Virus record (IMG/VR): IMGVR_UViG_3300042505_000752
Coordinates: 62,001 to 126,000 of that record
Strand: one strand, 5' to 3'
DNA length: 64,000 nucleotides
Origin: a virus
This document shows, one piece after another, positions 62,407 to 64,000 of the stretch (positions are counted from its first letter, which is position 1; the number at the start of each line of letters is the position of its first letter). Position numbers and translations under genes: made by a program. The notes beneath the pieces are model-generated. The model was given only the letters and a program-made list of their open reading frames with translations. It was not told the DNA's origin and made no database searches.

Positions 62407-62847
62407 ATGTCGGATAAGATAAATAAAAAATCAGCGCCACGACAGAAAATACTAGGGATAGAACGGGAAGGCGCATGGGGCAGGGTTGAGTATCTCCACC
62501 TATTGGCGTGCGGGCATACCGAGCGACGGAAGCGCCCAGCGAAAACTGGAATCATCTCCTGCTCATGGTGCGTAGTTGCCGAGAAGCAAACGGAAGTTCT
62601 ACAAAGTTTTGCCACGAAGCGACCACAAAGCCCCGCTGAAGACGATGTTTTTGACCGACTGAGTTCGTTGATGGCGGTGTCGGAGAGGGAAGTTTCCAAA
62701 CTAAAAGCGGAAATTGCATCTAAGTTCAATGTTCCCGTGGACTATGTTGATGTCGTTGTGGAAGACGATGACGGGACTCTTTCTGTTTCGTACGCAATCA
62801 TTTTCTTATCGGCGCAAGATATCAAGACTATTTTCCTACACTCTTAA
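62407..62847 (+). CDS. zinc-containing conserved phage protein
   Basis: 146 residues from ATG 62407 after AAGGATTGTT. ILGIEREGAWGRVEYLHLLACGHTERRKRPAKTGIISCSWC contains a CGHTERRKRPAK...CSWC zinc-binding pattern found in many phages; the C-terminal half is helical then beta (VPVDYVDVVVEDDDGTLSVSYAIIFLSA). Unknown function. Confidence 0.75.
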   Translation: MSDKINKKSAPRQKILGIEREGAWGRVEYLHLLACGHTERRKRPAKTGIISCSWCVVAEKQTEVLQSFATKRPQSPAEDDVFDRLSSLMAVSEREVSKLKAEIASKFNVPVDYVDVVVEDDDGTLSVSYAIIFLSAQDIKTIFLHS

Positions 62848-62856
62848 GGAAAACAC

Positions 62857-62885
62857 TTGACATTCACTAACTTGCCCGTTAGACT
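62857..62885 (+). promoter_or_regulatory. promoter for the lipoprotein genes
   Basis: -35 TTGACA, 17-bp spacer, -10 TAGACT; leader ACTACTAAC...AGAAGGA before ATG 62927. Confidence 0.82.
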
Positions 62886-62926
62886 ATGGCTTAAGTTACT
62901 ACTAACAACAACAGAAGGATAAACCC

Positions 62927-63349
62927 ATGAAGCGACTTATTCCAATCATCATCACCACCCTCGCACTTACTGCGTGTGGAACAAAAACCGTCTATGTCAC
63001 GAGCACCGAAGTGCCGAACAGTCCCGAAACAACTGAGAAAGTTGTCAAGACAACCGACGCACCGATTGCGACATCAGCACCTGAACCTGTCTACACCACA
63101 GAAGATGAGTTCATCTACGACATTGAGAGTAACTACGACGGAACTATCTACTTGGAAAACCAAGACATGATTGACGCTGGTTATTCAACCTGCGATGGTC
63201 TACGCAGTGGTATGAGCGGTTACGATGTACTTGATGTAATCCTTTCATCATCTGATGGAATCGCGAGTGTTGAAGAACTACTCGGGACTGTCGTCGCTGC
63301 TGCTGTCGTAAACTTCTGCCCTGAACAGCAGTACAAATTCAACGACTGA
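62927..63349 (+). CDS. DUF732-like secreted lipoprotein A
   Basis: 140 residues. Signal peptide with lipobox LTAC (cysteine 17), Ser/Thr linker, then a DUF732-like domain: EDEFIYDIESNYDGTIYLENQDMIDAGYSTCDGLRSGMSGYDVLDVIL...VAAAVVNFCPE, with the two cysteines that pair in that family. Exported and probably anchored in the membrane; a role in superinfection exclusion is possible. Own promoter; stop overlaps the next gene (ATGA). Confidence 0.8.
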   Translation: MKRLIPIIITTLALTACGTKTVYVTSTEVPNSPETTEKVVKTTDAPIATSAPEPVYTTEDEFIYDIESNYDGTIYLENQDMIDAGYSTCDGLRSGMSGYDVLDVILSSSDGIASVEELLGTVVAAAVVNFCPEQQYKFND

Positions 63350-63585
63350 TGAAGCGGATTGTTGAATTTTTTCGCAACTCTGATGTCGTACTGATCGTAC
63401 GGGCATTGTTGTTCACTGTAGTTGCTGCGGTTGTCATAGGAATCGTTGTACTAAGCCTTCAGATTGAGCGTTTTATTAAGTTTCTTAGTAGGTTTTATAC
63501 GCTTTTCGTATGGACATTTTTGATTGTCGGCTCTTGGGCTGTAGTTATAGGCTTTACTCTGCTAGTTATCTCTATTTGGAAGTGA
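63349..63585 (+). CDS. small two-helix membrane protein
   Basis: 78 residues, start overlapping the previous stop. Two hydrophobic helices (VLIVRALLFTVVAAVVIGIVVLSL and LFVWTFLIVGSWAVVIGFTLLVISI) with Arg/Lys between. Lies between two lipoprotein genes, so it may act with them. Confidence 0.75.
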   Translation: MKRIVEFFRNSDVVLIVRALLFTVVAAVVIGIVVLSLQIERFIKFLSRFYTLFVWTFLIVGSWAVVIGFTLLVISIWK

Positions 63586-63591
63586 ACAATT

Positions 63592-64000
63592 ATGAAACTG
63601 ATTACCAAACTCGCACTACTAGTCCCGTTACTCACTGCGTGTAGCGCAACCATGAGCAACGAAACAACGACTCTTCAGCCGCTACCAACAACGATAAACA
63701 TTCCCGTTATTGACACAATTCCAAGTACTGATGTGCAATTCACTTCAGAACAAACTGCGTTCGTAGATGATGTGTACTTCTTCTATGGAGGAGTCCCGTC
63801 AATCGCAGATGAAGAACTCGTAGAAATTGGCGAGTTGTGGTGTCAGTTGATGACCGATGGCATGAGTGCCAAAGATGTCATCGGGCGGATCAACGAAGGA
63901 TCAAGCGATAATGCCGATGCTCTTCTTCATTTTTCTATCGTAAATGCAGGGATTGAGAACCTATGCCCCTCGCAGTGGGATAAGGCGGAGTATATTGCTC
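63592..64000 (+). CDS. DUF732-like secreted lipoprotein B, cut by the window end
   Basis: At least 136 residues visible. Signal peptide with lipobox LTAC (cysteine 17), linker, then TAFVDDVYFFYGGVPSIADEELVEIGELWCQLMTDGMSAKDVIGRI...NLCPSQWDKAEY, a DUF732-like domain. Paralogue of the protein at 62927. The 3' end lies beyond the window. Confidence 0.78.
   Translation, partial: MKLITKLALLVPLLTACSATMSNETTTLQPLPTTINIPVIDTIPSTDVQFTSEQTAFVDDVYFFYGGVPSIADEELVEIGELWCQLMTDGMSAKDVIGRINEGSSDNADALLHFSIVNAGIENLCPSQWDKAEYIA

Overview
The window is a stretch of a double-stranded DNA tailed phage (or prophage) of an actinobacterium. Support for a phage: an HK97-fold major capsid protein, fibre proteins, a holin/endolysin lysis block and early-type replication genes. 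Support for an actinobacterial host: a WhiB protein, DUF732-type lipoproteins, Thr/Pro-linker surface proteins and LexA-type CGAAC-N4-GTTCG boxes. The moderate GC content (by eye about 45%) and Lys/Asn-rich proteins suggest a low-GC freshwater actinobacterium; that is inference. No terminase, portal, tape-measure, integrase or DNA polymerase is visible here, so the genome extends on both sides.

Region 1 (about 1-19.2 kb, all +): large virion-associated or capsid-region proteins, tightly coupled by overlapping stop/start codons. Three neighbouring proteins (645, 2039 and 1326 aa) share a Cys-containing N-terminal module (RCPxGxQFGG...TD...CG). Together they carry four domains with a PI3/4-kinase- or HipA-like kinase appearance: one looks complete, two in tandem keep the catalytic loop but seem to lack the usual N-lobe lysine, and one is degenerate (a pseudokinase). 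A 1080-aa protein with Cys-rich modules and many helix-turn-helix segments follows directly before the capsid gene.

Region 2 (19.4-28.0 kb, +): major capsid protein, intrinsic terminator, fibre proteins, holin-like proteins, a Thr-rich surface protein, an M15 peptidase endolysin, a thermonuclease and small proteins. Region 3 (28.0-33.4 kb, mixed): zinc-ribbon microproteins, regulators, an Mre11-like metallophosphoesterase, a proteasome/HslV-like Ntn hydrolase, WhiB, two ribbon-helix-helix proteins divergent from a dual-specificity phosphatase.

Region 4 (33.4-55.4 kb, mostly -): replisome organiser/helicase-loader genes, then more than 35 small genes, most with their own near-identical promoter (about 17-bp spacer containing a CTACAC/TTACAC element) and a common leader (ACTACTA...GAAAGGA). 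A MoxR-type AAA+ ATPase/VWA pair, an ArdA-like and a DUF3846 protein sit here. The intergenic spaces carry dispersed repeats, including a one-orientation 14-bp oligomer, paired CGGGGCTA/TAGCCCCG motifs, and perfect DnaA boxes. At 53.4-53.74 kb there are 14 perfect DnaA boxes plus three palindromes, the best origin candidate.

Region 5 (55.4-64 kb, mostly +): eight LexA-type boxes precede a HARP/SNF2 helicase; then two secreted lysozyme-like proteins, a DUF932 protein, SSB, small proteins and two DUF732-like lipoproteins, the last cut by the window end.
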